In this document: piece by piece, positions 7,501 through 17,875 of the stretch
Numbering within the stretch: the first letter of the stretch is position 1
Layout: each line of letters begins with the position of its first letter
Assembly: GCF_018129965.1 (NCBI RefSeq)
Contig: NZ_JAFCKW010000033.1
Span: 1 to 64,000 of the forward strand
Source of the DNA: Bradyrhizobium diazoefficiens
GTDB lineage: Bacteria > Pseudomonadota > Alphaproteobacteria > Rhizobiales > Xanthobacteraceae
Reading direction: 5' to 3'
DNA: 64,000 bases
Translations under genes and position numbers: made by a program
The notes under the pieces: model-generated
Database searches by the model: none
Seen by the model: only the letters and a program-made list of their open reading frames with translations
What the model was told of the DNA's origin: nothing

Positions 7501-9099
7501 ATGTCAGTTGGTCGAACTCTGTTTGCGGCGACGCTCGCCGGTACGCTTGTTTTGGCGATCTCGCCGGCGTCGAGCCAGACGCTTCGCTATGCCAACCAGG
7601 GCGAGCTCAAATCGCTCGACCCCTACACGCTGAACGAGTCGACCACCAGCGCGCATCTCGGCCATGTCTATGAGGGCCTGGTCGCCCGCGACAAGGACCT
7701 GAAGATCATCCCGGCGCTCGCCGAAAGCTGGGAGACGCCGGAGCCGACGCGCTGGCGCTTTCACCTTCGCAAGGGCGTGAAATTCCACAATGGCGACCCC
7801 TTCACCGCTGACGACGTCGTGTTCTCGGCCGAGCGCGTGCGGGCGAAAGGCTCGAACTTCCAGAGCCGCGTTCCCGCCGACGCCAAGGCGATCAAGATCG
7901 ACGATTACACCGTGGATTTCGTCCTGACCTCGCCCAATCCCATCCTGACGGCGCTCTGGGCGACCTGGTACATCATGGACAAGAAATGGGCAGAGGCGAA
8001 CGACGCGGTGGCACCGACGCCGGCCGCCGCTACGACCCCGAGCTACGCCTCGCTCCATGAAAACGGCACCGGCCCCTTCATGATCGAGAGCCATCAGCCG
8101 GGCGTGAAGACCGTCTTCAAGCCCAATCAGAACTGGTGGCGCAAGCCGGAACATAATCTGAAGGAGATCATCTTCACGCCGATCGCATCCCCGGCCACGC
8201 GTGTCGCGGCGCTGCTGTCGGGCGAGGTCGACGTGATCGAGCCGGTTCCGGTACAGGACATCGAGCGCGTCAAAGCGAGCCCCAACGCCACCGTGCTGAC
8301 GGGACCCGAGCTCCGCACCCTCTTCGTCGGCATGGATCAGGCGCGTGACGAGCTGCTGTATTCCAACATCAAGGGGAAGAACCCGTTCAAGGACGTTCGC
8401 GTGCGCGAGGCCGTCTACCGGGCGATCGACATCGACCTGATCAAGAACCGCGTGATGCGCGGCCTCTCCACGCCGTCCGCATTGATGGTGGCCCCGGAGA
8501 TCTTTGCATCGAAAGACTTCACCCGTCCGAAATTCGACCCCGAAGCCGCCAAGAAGCTTCTGGCGGATGCCGGCTATGCGGAGGGTTTCGAGGTGACGAT
8601 GGACTGTCCGAACGATCGCTATGTCAACGACGCCGCGATCTGCCAGGCGATTGTCGGCATGCTCGCCCGCATCAACATCAAGGTGGATCTGCTGGCACAG
8701 CCCAAGGCCCAGTATTTCGCCAAGGTGCTCAAGCCCGGCGGCTACAAAACATCGCTGTACATGCTGGGCTGGACCCCCGACACGCTCGACTCCCACAACG
8801 TGCTCCACGACATCATGGGCTGCCGGGACGATCCCAAGGATCCCAACCGCGGCGAAGCCAATCTCGCCGGCTACTGCAACAAGCAGTTCGACGAGCTCGC
8901 GGACAAGGTTCTCCTCGAGGCCGACACGGCCAAGCGCGATCAGTTGATCAAGCAGGCCTGGGAGATCTCGATCAAGGACTGGGCCTATGTTCCGCTGCAC
9001 CAGCAGGCGCTCGCCTGGGGCGTGTCCAAGAAGGTGAAGCTGACCCAGCGCGCGGACAACATGGTCATGTTGTACTGGGCGACCAAGCAGGAGGAGTAG
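7501..9099 (+). CDS. Peptide ABC transporter substrate-binding protein (family 5), system 1
   Basis: Periplasmic binding protein of 532 residues for a DppA/OppA-like importer. An N-terminal signal peptide (about 1-25, ending ASSQ) is followed by LRYANQGELKSLDP and LRKGVKFHNGDPFTADDV, the hallmark of SBP family 5. Ligands in the family are di- and oligopeptides, glutathione, nickel or opines. The start at 7501 follows GAGAGGGTCAGG. It heads a plus-strand run with its permeases and ATPases; a 130-bp gap with repeat hairpins separates it from the first permease gene, as is common where the binding protein must be made in excess. The exact ligand cannot be read from sequence. Confidence 0.93.
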   Translation: MSVGRTLFAATLAGTLVLAISPASSQTLRYANQGELKSLDPYTLNESTTSAHLGHVYEGLVARDKDLKIIPALAESWETPEPTRWRFHLRKGVKFHNGDPFTADDVVFSAERVRAKGSNFQSRVPADAKAIKIDDYTVDFVLTSPNPILTALWATWYIMDKKWAEANDAVAPTPAAATTPSYASLHENGTGPFMIESHQPGVKTVFKPNQNWWRKPEHNLKEIIFTPIASPATRVAALLSGEVDVIEPVPVQDIERVKASPNATVLTGPELRTLFVGMDQARDELLYSNIKGKNPFKDVRVREAVYRAIDIDLIKNRVMRGLSTPSALMVAPEIFASKDFTRPKFDPEAAKKLLADAGYAEGFEVTMDCPNDRYVNDAAICQAIVGMLARINIKVDLLAQPKAQYFAKVLKPGGYKTSLYMLGWTPDTLDSHNVLHDIMGCRDDPKDPNRGEANLAGYCNKQFDELADKVLLEADTAKRDQLIKQAWEISIKDWAYVPLHQQALAWGVSKKVKLTQRADNMVMLYWATKQEE

Positions 9100-9118
9100 G
9101 TGCCCGCCAAGCTTCGAA

Positions 9119-9172
9119 GTTCCGGAAGCCAATGCCTCAGGAACTTAGCTTCCGGGACTTGGCTTCCGGGAC
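9119..9172 (+). repeat. Tandem repeat able to form two alternative stem-loops
   Basis: The 14-base unit TTAGCTTCCGGGAC (9145-9158) is followed directly by TTGGCTTCCGGGAC (9159-9172). Upstream, GTTCCGGAAGCCAA (9119-9132) is complementary to either copy, so two mutually exclusive hairpins are possible. There is no T run after them. The likely role is mRNA stabilisation or partial attenuation between the binding-protein and permease genes. Confidence 0.6.
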
Positions 9173-9229
9173 CTGCTGTTTCAGGCTAACGCGATGATGC
9201 GTGCCGCTGAAGAGATGTGAAAGGAACAG

Positions 9230-10210
9230 ATGCTCGCTTTCACACTACGCCGGGCCATCCAGGCCATTGGCGTCATGATTGCCGTCGGGATCATCTCGTT
9301 CTCGATGTTCCGCTTCGCCGGCGACCCCGTCAACCAGATGGTGGGGATGGATACGTCGGGCACGGAACGGGCCGCGATCCGCAAATCCCTCGGCCTCGAC
9401 GATCCCGTGATCGTGCAGTTCGGTCGCTATGTCGGCAACGCCGCGCAATTCAAGTTCGGCGTGTCCTACCAGTTCCGTTTGCCCGTCACCAATTTGCTGA
9501 TGGAGCGGATGCCCGCGACGCTGGAACTTGCGATCTGCGCCACCATCTTCGCGATGGTCAGCGGCATCCTGATGGGCGTCTATTCCGCACTTCGACGCGA
9601 CAGCTGGCTCGCGCATGTCTTCCAGGCCGTCTCGCTGATCGGCATCTCGCTGCCGACCTTCCTGATCGGCATTCTCATGATCTACCTGTTTTCGGTCACC
9701 CTCGGCTGGCTGCCCTCGTTCGGGCGCGGCGACGTCGTCCACATCGGCTGGTGGACGACAGGCCTTCTGACACTGTCGGGCCTGAAGGCCCTGATCATGC
9801 CTTCGATCACGCTGGGCTTGTTCCAGATGACGCTGATCATGCGCCTCGTGCGCGCGGAGATGCTGGAAGTGATGCGGACCGACTACATCCGCTTCGCGCG
9901 TGCCCGCGGTCTCACCACGCGGGCGATCCATTTCGGCCACGCCCTGCGCAACACGCTGGTTCCCGTCATCACCGTCGCGGGCCTGCAATTTGGCTCGGTA
10001 ATTGCTTTCGCGATCATCACCGAGACCGTATTCCAATGGCCGGGCATGGGGCTCCTGTTCGTGCAGGCCGTTCAGAACGTCGATATACCGATCATGGCGG
10101 CCTATCTGATGATGGTGTCGCTGATCTTCGTCACCATCAATCTCGTGGTTGATATCCTCTACACCATCGTCGATCCGCGGCTGCGCTCGACAGTCAGCCG
10201 GGCCCATTGA
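9230..10210 (+). CDS. Peptide ABC transporter permease (DppB-like), system 1
   Basis: Inner-membrane permease of 326 residues with about six membrane segments. It has the DppB-type N-terminus (a first helix followed by GDPVNQMVG) and the EAA-type loop around VRAEMLEVMRTDYIRFARARGL that docks to the ATPase. AAGGAAC precedes the ATG at 9230. It pairs with the DppC-like protein encoded two bases downstream. Confidence 0.93.
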   Translation: MLAFTLRRAIQAIGVMIAVGIISFSMFRFAGDPVNQMVGMDTSGTERAAIRKSLGLDDPVIVQFGRYVGNAAQFKFGVSYQFRLPVTNLLMERMPATLELAICATIFAMVSGILMGVYSALRRDSWLAHVFQAVSLIGISLPTFLIGILMIYLFSVTLGWLPSFGRGDVVHIGWWTTGLLTLSGLKALIMPSITLGLFQMTLIMRLVRAEMLEVMRTDYIRFARARGLTTRAIHFGHALRNTLVPVITVAGLQFGSVIAFAIITETVFQWPGMGLLFVQAVQNVDIPIMAAYLMMVSLIFVTINLVVDILYTIVDPRLRSTVSRAH

Positions 10211-10211
10211 G

Positions 10212-11174
10212 ATGGGCGAGGCCGTCGTTCCACACGAGGTCGAAACGCGAACTGCCGCCGTCCCGGGCAGGTTCAGGCGCGCGCTCGACAGCGACCTGTT
10301 CTATTCGTTCCGCCGCTCAAAAATCACCATGATCGCGGCTGCGGTCACGTTGCTGTTCTTTCTTCTGGCGATCTTTGCCTCGGTGCTGTCGGTACAGAAT
10401 CCGTTTGACCCGGCGCAGCTGCAGTTGATGAATTCGCGCATCTCACCGCTCTGGACCGCCGAGGGACAGAGTCCGTTCCTGCTCGGTACCGACGAGCAGG
10501 GCCGCGATGTTCTGTCTGCGATCCTCTACGGCCTGCGCATCTCGCTGCTCGTGGGCGTCCTCGGCGTGGTCCTGTCCGGGGCGCTCGGCATCCTGCTCGG
10601 TCTGACCGCCGGCTATTTCGGCGGCGCCGTCGACGGCCTGATCATGCGCATTGCCGACGTTCAGCTGTCCTTTCCGGCGATCCTGATCGCGCTCCTGATC
10701 AACGGCATCGCGAAATCCGTCTTCGGCAACCGGCTCGACGAGATGAGCATGTTGGCGGTCCTCGTCTTCGCCATCGGCCTGAGCTTCTGGGTGCAGTACG
10801 CGCGTACGGTGCGTGGCTCGGTGCTGATCGAGAAGAACAAGGATTATGTCGCAGCCGCGCAATTGATCGGCCTGCCCGCTCCCGTGATCATGCTGCGCCA
10901 TGTGTTGCCGAACACGACCGGACCGATCCTCGTGATCGCCACCATCAACCTCGCGCTCGCCATCATTACCGAGGCGACGCTGTCCTTCCTCGGCTCGGGC
11001 ATGCCGGAGACGATGCCGTCGCTCGGCACCTTGATCCGCATCGGAAACGGATATCTGTTTGCCGGCGAATGGTGGATCGTCGCCTTTCCCGGCCTCGCAC
11101 TTGCCGCGCTGATCCTGTCCATCAACCTGCTCGGCGACTGGCTGCGCGATGCGCTCAACCCGAAGCTCCGATGA
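10212..11174 (+). CDS. Peptide ABC transporter permease (DppC-like), system 1
   Basis: Second inner-membrane permease, 320 residues. After a short cytoplasmic N-terminus, helix 1 begins near residue 38. The family signature FLLGTDEQGRDVLSAILYG follows the first periplasmic loop, and the ATPase-docking loop is near EKNKDYVAAAQLIGL. The ATG at 10212 lies immediately after the stop of the previous gene, implying coupling; an upstream in-frame frame overlapping that gene was rejected. Confidence 0.93.
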   Translation: MGEAVVPHEVETRTAAVPGRFRRALDSDLFYSFRRSKITMIAAAVTLLFFLLAIFASVLSVQNPFDPAQLQLMNSRISPLWTAEGQSPFLLGTDEQGRDVLSAILYGLRISLLVGVLGVVLSGALGILLGLTAGYFGGAVDGLIMRIADVQLSFPAILIALLINGIAKSVFGNRLDEMSMLAVLVFAIGLSFWVQYARTVRGSVLIEKNKDYVAAAQLIGLPAPVIMLRHVLPNTTGPILVIATINLALAIITEATLSFLGSGMPETMPSLGTLIRIGNGYLFAGEWWIVAFPGLALAALILSINLLGDWLRDALNPKLR

Positions 11175-11187
11175 GTATGCGTCGCCC

Positions 11188-12174
11188 ATGACCGAACCCG
11201 TTCTCTCCGTGCGCAATCTTCAGGTGGAGTTCGTCTCCCGCCGCGGCACGCTGCGCGCCATCGACGACGTCTCCTTCGACATCGCCAAGGGCGAGGTGCT
11301 GGGCGTGGTCGGCGAATCCGGCGCCGGCAAATCGGTCACCGGACTTGCGGTGATCGGACTGATCGACCCGCCCGGCCGCATCTCCGGCGGCGAGATTCGC
11401 CTGTCGGGCCTGCGCATCGACAATTTGCCGCCGGAAGAGTTGCGCCGCGTCCGCGGCAAGCGTATCGGCATGATCTTCCAGGATCCGCTCACCTCGCTCA
11501 ATCCGCTGTACCGGGTCGGCGACCAGATCGTGGAGACGATCCGGACCCACCTCAATCTCTCCGACACCGCCGCCCGCCGCCGCGCCATCGACCTGCTCGC
11601 CGAAGTCGGCATCCCTGCGCCGGACAAGCGCATCGACGGCTATCCGCACGAGTTCTCCGGCGGCATGCGCCAGCGCGTCGTGATTGCGCTCGCGATCTGC
11701 GCCGAGCCCGAGCTGATCATCGCGGACGAGCCGACCACCGCGCTCGACGTCTCGGTGCAGGCGCAGATCATCTCGCTGATCAAGCGGCTCGGCCGCGACC
11801 ACGGCACCGCCGTGATGCTCGTGACCCACGACATGGGCGTGATCGCCGAGACTTCCGACCGCGTCGCGGTGATGTATGCCGGCCGCGTCGCCGAGATCGG
11901 GCCGGTCCAGGACGTCGTCAAGAACCCGCTGCATCCCTATGCCAGGGGTCTGATGGGCGCGATCCCGACGCTGGCCGGCGAGGACAAGCGCCTGGTGCAG
12001 ATCCCGGGCTCGATGCCGCGGTTGTCGGCGATCCCGCGCGGCTGCTCGTTCAATCCGCGCTGCGAGTCCGCATTCGATCGCTGCCGGGTTGACCGGCCCG
12101 AGCCGCAGACGCGCGGCGCCCAATCGGTCGCGTGCCATCTCTACGACAGCGCATCTGCGGAGAGCGCGGCATGA
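11188..12174 (+). CDS. Peptide ABC transporter ATPase (DppD-like), system 1
   Basis: Cytoplasmic ATPase of 328 residues. Walker A is GESGAGKS (42-49), the signature FSGGMRQR starts at 156 and Walker B LIIADEP is at 176-182. The C-terminal oligopeptide-transporter extension with the CSFNPRCESAFDRC-type cysteine cluster is present. The start at 11188 follows the DppC stop by 13 bp and its 3' end overlaps the next ATPase start by ATGA. Confidence 0.93.
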   Translation: MTEPVLSVRNLQVEFVSRRGTLRAIDDVSFDIAKGEVLGVVGESGAGKSVTGLAVIGLIDPPGRISGGEIRLSGLRIDNLPPEELRRVRGKRIGMIFQDPLTSLNPLYRVGDQIVETIRTHLNLSDTAARRRAIDLLAEVGIPAPDKRIDGYPHEFSGGMRQRVVIALAICAEPELIIADEPTTALDVSVQAQIISLIKRLGRDHGTAVMLVTHDMGVIAETSDRVAVMYAGRVAEIGPVQDVVKNPLHPYARGLMGAIPTLAGEDKRLVQIPGSMPRLSAIPRGCSFNPRCESAFDRCRVDRPEPQTRGAQSVACHLYDSASAESAA

Positions 12175-13160
12175 GCGCCCCCTTCGTCCAGGCGACCAAT
12201 CTGCGCCGCGTATTCGACGTCTCCAAGCCGTGGCTCAACCGCGTGCTCGAAGGCGGCCAGCTCGAATATCTGAAAGCCGTCGATGGCGTCAGCTTCGACA
12301 TCCAGAAGGGCGAGACCTTTGCGCTGGTCGGCGAATCCGGCTCCGGCAAGACCACGGTGGCGCGGATGGTGGTCGGCCTGCTGCCGCCGAGCTCGGGCGA
12401 CGTCCTGATCGACGGCATCCCGATGGCGGATCCACGGCACGCCATCGCGCGGCGAAAGCTGCGCCGCCGTATCCAGATGATCTTCCAGGATCCCTATGCG
12501 AGCCTGAACCCGCGCTTCCGCGTCGATGCCATCATTGCCGAGCCGATCCGCGCCTTCGACCTGATCCAGGGCGAGCGCGACATCCAGTCGCGCGTCGGCG
12601 ACTTGCTCAGCCTCGTCGGCCTGCATCCCGATGATCGGCTGAAGTTTCCGCACGAATTTTCCGGCGGCCAGCGCCAGCGCATCGCCATTGCGCGGGCGCT
12701 CGCCTCCGACGCCGAGTTCATCGTCTGCGACGAGCCGACTTCCGCGCTCGACGTGTCCGTACAGGCGCAGATCCTGAACCTGATGCGAGACCTCCAGGAC
12801 AAGTTCGGCCTGACCTACATGTTCATCAGCCACAATCTCGCCGTGGTCCGGCACATGGCGAGCCGCGTCGGCGTGATGTATCTCGGCCGCATCGTCGAGG
12901 TCGCCGAAAGCAAGGAGTTGTTCGCCCGTCCGCGCATGCCCTACACCAGGATGCTGCTCGGCGCCGTGCCCGATCTCGCCATGAGCGGCCGCCAGCGCAT
13001 TCCGGTCAAGGGCGAGATCCCGAACCCGATCAACCCGCCCCCCGGCTGCGCCTTCAATCCGCGCTGCCCGCTGGCGTTCGATCTCTGCCGCAAACAGGCC
13101 CCCGAGCTGATCGACGGCGTCGCCTGCCACGCCGTCAACACCGCGGCGGTCCCGGCATGA
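12171..13160 (+). CDS. Peptide ABC transporter ATPase (DppF-like), system 1
   Basis: Partner ATPase of 329 residues. Walker A GESGSGKT is at 54-61, with the FSGGQRQR signature and the Walker B region VCDEPTSALDVS. The C-terminal CAFNPRCPLAFDLC motif is the peptide-importer extension. A four-base ATGA overlap with the DppD-like gene supports a start at 12171. It completes a five-part importer (binding protein, two permeases, two ATPases). The next gene, the gamma-glutamyltransferase, starts 84 bp later on the same strand. Confidence 0.93.
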   Translation: MSAPFVQATNLRRVFDVSKPWLNRVLEGGQLEYLKAVDGVSFDIQKGETFALVGESGSGKTTVARMVVGLLPPSSGDVLIDGIPMADPRHAIARRKLRRRIQMIFQDPYASLNPRFRVDAIIAEPIRAFDLIQGERDIQSRVGDLLSLVGLHPDDRLKFPHEFSGGQRQRIAIARALASDAEFIVCDEPTSALDVSVQAQILNLMRDLQDKFGLTYMFISHNLAVVRHMASRVGVMYLGRIVEVAESKELFARPRMPYTRMLLGAVPDLAMSGRQRIPVKGEIPNPINPPPGCAFNPRCPLAFDLCRKQAPELIDGVACHAVNTAAVPA

Positions 13161-13243
13161 CGCGCGCGTGCCATGCGGCCTGCGCATTGGCGGCACGGCA
13201 TCGCCTGTGATCAATTGCGCGCGTGACACATAAGGCAACTCCC

Positions 13244-15046
13244 ATGTCCAACATCAATCCCGATCCGTTCACGACGCGCCCCGAGATCGAGGGCACGTTC
13301 GGGGTCGTCGCCACCACGCACTGGATCGCAACCGCCGTCGGCATGGCCGTGCTGGAAAGGGGCGGCAACGCCTTCGACGCCGGCGTCGCCACGGCCTTCA
13401 CGCTGCAGGTGGTCGAGCCGCATCTGAACGGCCCGGGCGGCGACGTACCCGTCATCGTCCACGACGTCAGGCGCGGCCGCACCGAAGTGATCTGCGGTCA
13501 GGGCCCGGCGCCGGCGCGCGCCACCATCGCGCATTACAGGAACGAGGGCCTCGACATGGTGCCCGGCACCGGCCTGCTCGCGGCCTGCGTTCCCGGCACA
13601 TTCGAATCCTGGATGATGCTGCTGCGCGACTACGGCACGATGCGCGTCCGCGACGTTCTGGAGCCCGCGATCGCCTATGCTCGCGATGGCTACCCGCTGG
13701 TCGAGCGCGCCTGCGCCACCATCCAGACCGTTGAACAACTGTTCCGCAAGCACTGGCCGACCTCGGCCGCCGTCTATCTTCCCAACGGCGAAGTGCCGAA
13801 GCCCGGCACGCTCTTCACCAACCCAATGCTGGCCGCAACCTACGCCCGCATCCTCAGCGAGGCCGAGAGCGGCGGCGGTGGCCGCGACGCCGAGATCGAG
13901 CGAGCGCGCAAGGCCTGGTCGCAGGGCTTCGTCGCTGAAGCCATCGACAAATTCTGCCGGACGCAGGAGGTGATGGACGTCAGCGGCTCGCCGCATCGCG
14001 GCGTGCTCACCGCCGACGACATGGCGCGCTGGCAGCCGACCATCGAGGCGCCGCTCACCTACCACTATGGCCGCTACACCGTCTGCAAGGCCGGCGTCTG
14101 GAGCCAGGGCCCGGTAACACTCCAGCAGCTCGCGCTGCTCAAAGGCTTTGCGCTCGACGGGCTCGATCCGACCGGCCCCGAGTTCATTCATCTCCAGATC
14201 GAATGCGCCAAGCTCGCCTTCGCCGATCGAGAGAAATTCTACGGCGACCCAAAATTCAGCGAGATCCCGATCGGAACGCTGCTGTCGGATGCCTATAATG
14301 ACGAGCGCCGCAAGCTCGTCACCGACAAGGCCTCGCTCGATCTCCGGCCCGGTGCGATCGAGGGCTTTGGCGGCGTGGTCAAGTTGCGCCGCGCCGATGG
14401 CCAGCGCGAGGCCGTCGGCGCGCTCGGTGCCGGCGAGCCGACCGTCGGGCGCTTCGGCGAAGTGCGCGGCGACACCGTGCATTTCGACATCATCGACAAG
14501 GCCGGCAACATGGTATCGTCGACTCCATCCGGCGGCTGGCTGCAATCCTCCCCGATCATTCCCGAACTCGGCTTCTGTCTCGGCAGCCGCGCGCAGATGT
14601 TCGATCTGGAGGAGAACCAGCCGGGCTCGCTGGCGCCCGGCAAGCGCCCGCGCACCACGCTGTCGCCGACCATGGCGCTGCGCGACGGCGAGCCATATCT
14701 GGCCTGGGGCTCGCCCGGCGGCGACCAGCAGGACCAGTGGATCACGCAATTCTTCCTGCGCCACGTCCATTGCAACCTCAATCTCCAGGAAGCCATCGAC
14801 GCGCCGGCCTGGCATTCCGAGCATTTTCCGATCTCGTTCTGGCCTCGCACCGCGCGCCCCGGCGTGCTCGTGGTCGAGAACCGCGTGCCGAAGGCGACGA
14901 TCGAGAATTTGCGGGAGCGCGGACATATCGTGGAGGTCGGTCCCGACTGGTCCGAAGGCCGCCTGACCGCGGCCTCGCGCGTCGGGGTACGCCGCCGCGC
15001 CGCCGCCAATCCACGCGGCATGCAGGGCTACGCCGCAGGGCGATGA
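13244..15046 (+). CDS. ggt: Gamma-glutamyltransferase family protein (Ntn hydrolase)
   Basis: A 600-residue autoprocessing Ntn hydrolase that cleaves gamma-glutamyl bonds such as that in glutathione. The family N-terminus (GMAVLERGGNAFDAGVAT, LNGPGGD) is followed by a large subunit. The processing site is GD-TVHFDIID, making Thr411 the expected N-terminal nucleophile of the small subunit. PSGGWLQSS and the final TLSPTMALRDGEP segment are also conserved in the family. Unusually for this family in Gram-negatives, the N-terminus shows no signal peptide, so it is probably cytoplasmic. The ATG at 13244 follows AAGG. Lying between two peptide importers, it likely degrades imported gamma-glutamyl compounds; a different acyl substrate is possible in this broad family. 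Confidence 0.88.
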   Translation: MSNINPDPFTTRPEIEGTFGVVATTHWIATAVGMAVLERGGNAFDAGVATAFTLQVVEPHLNGPGGDVPVIVHDVRRGRTEVICGQGPAPARATIAHYRNEGLDMVPGTGLLAACVPGTFESWMMLLRDYGTMRVRDVLEPAIAYARDGYPLVERACATIQTVEQLFRKHWPTSAAVYLPNGEVPKPGTLFTNPMLAATYARILSEAESGGGGRDAEIERARKAWSQGFVAEAIDKFCRTQEVMDVSGSPHRGVLTADDMARWQPTIEAPLTYHYGRYTVCKAGVWSQGPVTLQQLALLKGFALDGLDPTGPEFIHLQIECAKLAFADREKFYGDPKFSEIPIGTLLSDAYNDERRKLVTDKASLDLRPGAIEGFGGVVKLRRADGQREAVGALGAGEPTVGRFGEVRGDTVHFDIIDKAGNMVSSTPSGGWLQSSPIIPELGFCLGSRAQMFDLEENQPGSLAPGKRPRTTLSPTMALRDGEPYLAWGSPGGDQQDQWITQFFLRHVHCNLNLQEAIDAPAWHSEHFPISFWPRTARPGVLVVENRVPKATIENLRERGHIVEVGPDWSEGRLTAASRVGVRRRAAANPRGMQGYAAGR

Positions 15047-15055
15047 AGGCAGCAC

Positions 15056-15766
15056 ATGACCTGGTCGATCATCGCGCGCGATCCTGCCACCGGCCAGTTC
15101 GGCATCGCCGTGGCGACCCGTTTCTTCGCGGTCGGCGCGCGCGTTCCCTATATCGCGGCGGGCCTCGGCGCCATCGCGACCCAGGCCTTCGTCAATCCCT
15201 ATTACGGCATCGACGGCGTCAGCCTGCTGCGCGAGGGTCTCAACGCGCATGACATCCTGGCCACGCTGCTCGCGACCGACGATGGACGCGAGAGCCGGCA
15301 GATTCACATCATGGACGCCAATGGTGCGATCGCCGCGCATACCGGGCGCGATTGCGTCGCCTGGTGCGGACATGTCGCGGGCAGTGGCTTCTCCATCGCC
15401 GGCAACATGCTCGCCGGCGCCGATGTGCTCGACGAGACCGCAAAGACCTGGATCGCCAATGACAGCCTGCCCTTCCCGCGCCGCCTGCTCGCCGCCATGC
15501 GGGCGGGCGAGGCCGCAGGCGGCGACAAGCGCGGCAAGCAGTCCGCCGCGCTGCTGATCCACGGCGAGGAGGAATGGCCCGCGCTGGACATTCGCGCCGA
15601 CGATCATCCCGATCCGCTCGGCGAACTCGAACGGCTCGAGCGCGTCAGCCAAGAGCTATGGGTCCACTTCCGCGGCTCGATGCCGACACGGCAGAATCCG
15701 GCCGGCAATACCGATCGCCGCGTCATCGACGCCAGAATCGCAGCGGCAAGCGCACAACGATCATGA
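15056..15766 (+). CDS. DUF1028 family protein, predicted Ntn-type hydrolase
   Basis: A 236-residue protein beginning MTWSIIARDPATGQFGIAVA, the standard start of DUF1028 proteins. The family is thought to have an Ntn-hydrolase fold with the Thr or Ser after the initiator Met as nucleophile, here Thr2, though its substrate is not established. GAIATQAFVNPYYG and the GNML segment are also typical. It lies 9 bp after the gamma-glutamyltransferase and overlaps the next ATPase gene by ATGA, so it belongs to the same transcription unit. A role as a second amidohydrolase in breakdown of imported peptides is likely but inferred. Confidence 0.85.
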   Translation: MTWSIIARDPATGQFGIAVATRFFAVGARVPYIAAGLGAIATQAFVNPYYGIDGVSLLREGLNAHDILATLLATDDGRESRQIHIMDANGAIAAHTGRDCVAWCGHVAGSGFSIAGNMLAGADVLDETAKTWIANDSLPFPRRLLAAMRAGEAAGGDKRGKQSAALLIHGEEEWPALDIRADDHPDPLGELERLERVSQELWVHFRGSMPTRQNPAGNTDRRVIDARIAAASAQRS

Positions 15767-16751
15767 GCACAGGCCCTCTCATCGACATCAAGGATTTGCG
15801 CATCCGATTCCACGGCGACGACGGCCGTGTCACCCACGCGGTCGACGGCGTCGACCTCAGCGTCGCTAATGGCGCCACGCTCGGTCTCGTCGGCGAATCC
15901 GGCTGCGGCAAGAGCGTGACGTCGCTGGCGATCATGGGATTGCTGCCCAAGCAAAGCACGGAGATATCCGGCGCCATCCGCTTCGACGGTTTCGACCTGC
16001 TGAAGACGTCGGACCAGACGCTGCGCGACCTGCGCGGCAACCGGCTCGCGATGATCTTCCAGGAGCCGATGACCTCGCTCAATCCGAGTCTCACCATCGG
16101 CGACCAGATCACCGAGACCATCCTGCGCCATCGCGGCGGCTCCCGCCGAAGCGCGCGCGAGCGGGCGATCGAGTTGCTGCGCCGGGTCCACATCCCCTCG
16201 GCCGAGCGGCGGATCGACGAATATCCGCACAAACTGTCTGGCGGCATGCGCCAGCGTGTCATGATCGCCATGGCGCTCGCCTGCGACCCGCGCCTGCTGA
16301 TCGCGGACGAGCCGACCACGGCGCTCGACGTCACCTTGCAGGCCCAGATCCTGGAGCTGATGCGCGAACTGAAGGCCACGAGCGGCGCCGCAATCATCCT
16401 GATCACCCATGATCTCGGCGTGGTCGCCGAAGTCTGCGACGAGGTCGCGGTGATGTATGCCGGCGAGATCGTCGAGCGCGCGCCGGTCGATGAATTGTTC
16501 GCCGCGCCCCAGCATCCCTACACCGTCGGCCTGCTGGGATCGATCCCCAGGCTCGACCATCGCGCCGAGCAACTGGCGACGATCGAAGGCATGGTCCCGA
16601 ACATGGCGCAGCCGCCCGCCGGCTGCCGCTTCGCCGCACGCTGCCCGTTCGTGCTGGACGCCTGCACCAAGGCGCTGCCGCCGCTGGTCGAACTCAGCCC
16701 CGGTCACCTCTCGCGCTGCATCCGCGCGCCGCTCGAACTCCTGGTGTCGTG

Positions 16752-16752
<1 letters not shown>
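15763..16752 (+). CDS. Peptide ABC transporter ATPase (DppD-like), system 2
   Basis: Cytoplasmic ATPase of 329 residues with Walker A GESGCGKS (44-51), the signature LSGGMRQRV, Walker B LLIADEP and the cysteine-containing C-terminal peptide-importer extension (CRFAARCPFVLDAC). The ATG at 15763 overlaps the DUF1028 stop by ATGA. It is the first gene of the second importer, whose order (D, F, A, B, C) differs from the A-B-C-D-F order of system 1. Confidence 0.93.
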
Positions 16753-17834
<1,082 letters not shown>

Positions 17835-17875
17835 GGAACAGGCCCGGCCTGGCCCCAAAACAGAGGTTGAGAGCG

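Noticed and set aside
13211..15652. Long open frame antisense to the gamma-glutamyltransferase and DUF1028 genes
   Set aside because: No recognisable domain, no ribosome site, and it covers two well-supported genes on the other strand.
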